Positions 62,901 through 64,000 of a stretch of 64,000 bases of DNA are shown here, one piece after another. The position numbers and the translations under genes were made by a program. The first letter of the stretch is position 1. Every line of letters starts with the position of its first letter. The notes under the pieces were generated by a model. The model was not told the DNA's origin, made no database searches, and was given only the letters and a program-made list of their open reading frames with translations. The DNA lies in contig JAKTNV010000261.1 in assembly GCA_022747635.1 (NCBI GenBank), positions 227,350-291,349 on the forward strand, in the 5' to 3' direction. The DNA is from Hetaerina americana (Eukaryota > Arthropoda > Insecta > Odonata > Calopterygidae).

Positions 62901-64000
62901 CATTTTTGTTTGATTTGTGTCGAGTGAGATTTTCACCTAGAACCCAAAGGGGGGGATATTGGCAATTTTCATTGAAAAATGTGAAAAATTAAATTTTCTA
63001 AAATGAAATAAATGCCTTCTAAACACCTCAAAACATTCACTCTAAAACAGAAGATTGTTGTTTTTCGCAAATATTTTAGAAATTTGGGCTCTTTTAGTAA
63101 CATTAACACTTGCGCTGAAGCAACTTTTATGCTCATTTATTGTCTTTCAGGATTAATTCTGGGTTTTATTTTGTTTATTTGATGAAAATGAACAACAATA
63201 CACACCATGGAAACATTTTTGTTTGATTTGCGTCAAGTGAGATTTTCACCTAGAACCCAAAGGGGGGGGTATTGGCACTTTTCATGGAAAAATGTGAAAA
63301 ATTAAATTTTCTAAAATGAAATAAATGCCTTCTAAATACCTCAAACATTCACTCTAAAACAGAAGATTGTAGTTTTTCGCAATATTTTTAGAAATTTGGG
63401 CTCTTTTATTAAAATTAACACTTGGCCTGAAGCATCTTTTATGATCTTTTATTGTCTTTCAGGATTCATTCTGGGTTTTATTTTGTTTATTTGATGAAAA
63501 TGAACAACAATACACACCTTGGATACATTTTTGTTTGATTTGTTTCGAGTGAGATTTTCACCTAGAACCCAAAGGGGGGGGGTATTGGCACTTTTCATGG
63601 AAAAATGTGAAAAATTAAATTTTACTAAAAATGAAATAAATGCCTTCTAAATACCTCAAACATTCACTCTAAAACAGAAGATTGTAGTTTTTCCGCAATA
63701 TTTTTAGAAATTTGGCTCTTTTAGTAAAATTAACACTTGCGCTGAAGCATCTTTATGCTCATTTCATGCTTTCAGGATTAATTCTGGGTTTATTTTGTTT
63801 ATTTGATGAAATGAACAACAATACACACCATGGAAACATTTTTGTTTGATTTGTGTCAAGTGAGATTTTCACCTAGAACCCAAAGGGGGGGGTATTGGCA
63901 CTTTTCATGGAAAAATGTGAAAAATTAAATTTTCTAAAATGAAATAAATGCCTTCTAAACACCTCAAACATTCACTCTAAAACAGAAGATTGTTGTTTTT
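59946..64000 (+). repeat. 312-bp satellite array, right end, rich in one-base deletions
   Basis: About 13 monomers up to the window edge; the array clearly continues. No gene seen. Compared with matched copies to the left, many short homopolymers have lost one base. Examples are CGCATATTTT (59965), CATGGAACATT (60411), CATGAAAAATG with AATTAATTTTC (61109-61130), TTTGTTCGAG (61675) and TCATGCTTTCAGG (62206 and 63763). This is either decay or consensus error. Confidence 0.94.

Noticed and set aside
1..64000. CRISPR-like array of regularly spaced repeats
   Set aside because: The repeats are contiguous 312-bp monomers with no unique spacers, in a eukaryotic context with mariner and tRNA-derived insertions.
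1..64000. CENP-B box in the satellite monomer
   Set aside because: TTTTTCGCAATATTT has a TTCG core, but the required downstream CGGG is absent; no match to the box consensus elsewhere in the monomer.
1..64000. Internal half-monomer duplication (for example CATTAACACCTGGG against GGATTCATTCTGGG)
   Set aside because: Similarity is limited to a few bases around CTGGG and does not extend, so I do not treat the monomer as a dimer.

Overview
This window is eukaryotic satellite DNA, almost certainly from an arthropod and probably an insect. About 95% of it is one A+T-rich tandem repeat with a monomer of about 312 bp. All copies run head to tail in the same orientation, roughly 195 monomers by length. 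I see no host protein-coding gene. The insect guess rests on a DD34D mariner element and a tRNA-derived interspersed element inside the array. It is an inference, and I cannot name the species or the chromosome.

Three kinds of sequence are present. (1) The satellite itself. Every monomer shares the same landmarks in order: a GTGAGATTTTCACCTAGAACC block, a variable G-run (4-11 G), an imperfect hairpin around TTTTCATGGAAAA, an A-tract-rich stretch, GTTTTTCGCAATATTTTTAG, and a pyrimidine tract ending in CAG. (2) Two copies of one mariner element (2012-3301 and 16097-17428) with unusually long terminal inverted repeats of about 150 bp and TA target duplications. (3) Two copies of a roughly 263-bp insertion (56908-57170 and 59684-59945). 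It carries a tRNA-like head with Pol III A and B boxes on the minus strand and a large palindrome, and is flanked by a 12-13 bp target duplication.

Layout. 1-6.7 kb is a multi-monomer block containing mariner copy 1, which has a 41-bp frameshifting deletion. 6.7-14.4 kb is satellite with a 2,186-bp higher-order duplication. 14.4-20.5 kb is a second copy of the first block, with mariner copy 2: full-length transposase and all three catalytic Asp, but the stop is lost by one extra A. 20.5-23.3 kb has a roughly 936-bp duplication. 23.3-39.7 kb is a nest of near-identical higher-order repeats (unit lengths or offsets 3,119, 1,872, 5,603, 1,560 and 5,290 bp), apparently the most recently amplified part. 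39.7-52.9 kb is a more mosaic part with extra monomer subtypes and a truncated monomer at 44.8 kb. 52.9-62.1 kb has four copies of a common block, the last two carrying the tRNA-like insertion in a 2,776-bp tandem unit. 62-64 kb is satellite rich in single-base deletions, which may be assembly error.

Nothing here works together as an operon or pathway. The biology is array evolution. Single transposon insertions were captured by the satellite and then copied by unequal exchange with identical junctions, so they date the duplications. The main points are the long-TIR mariner whose right TIR encodes the transposase C-terminus, the palindromic tRNA-derived insertion with both empty and filled sites in the window, and a cryptic exon-like arrangement of splice-site motifs in every monomer.
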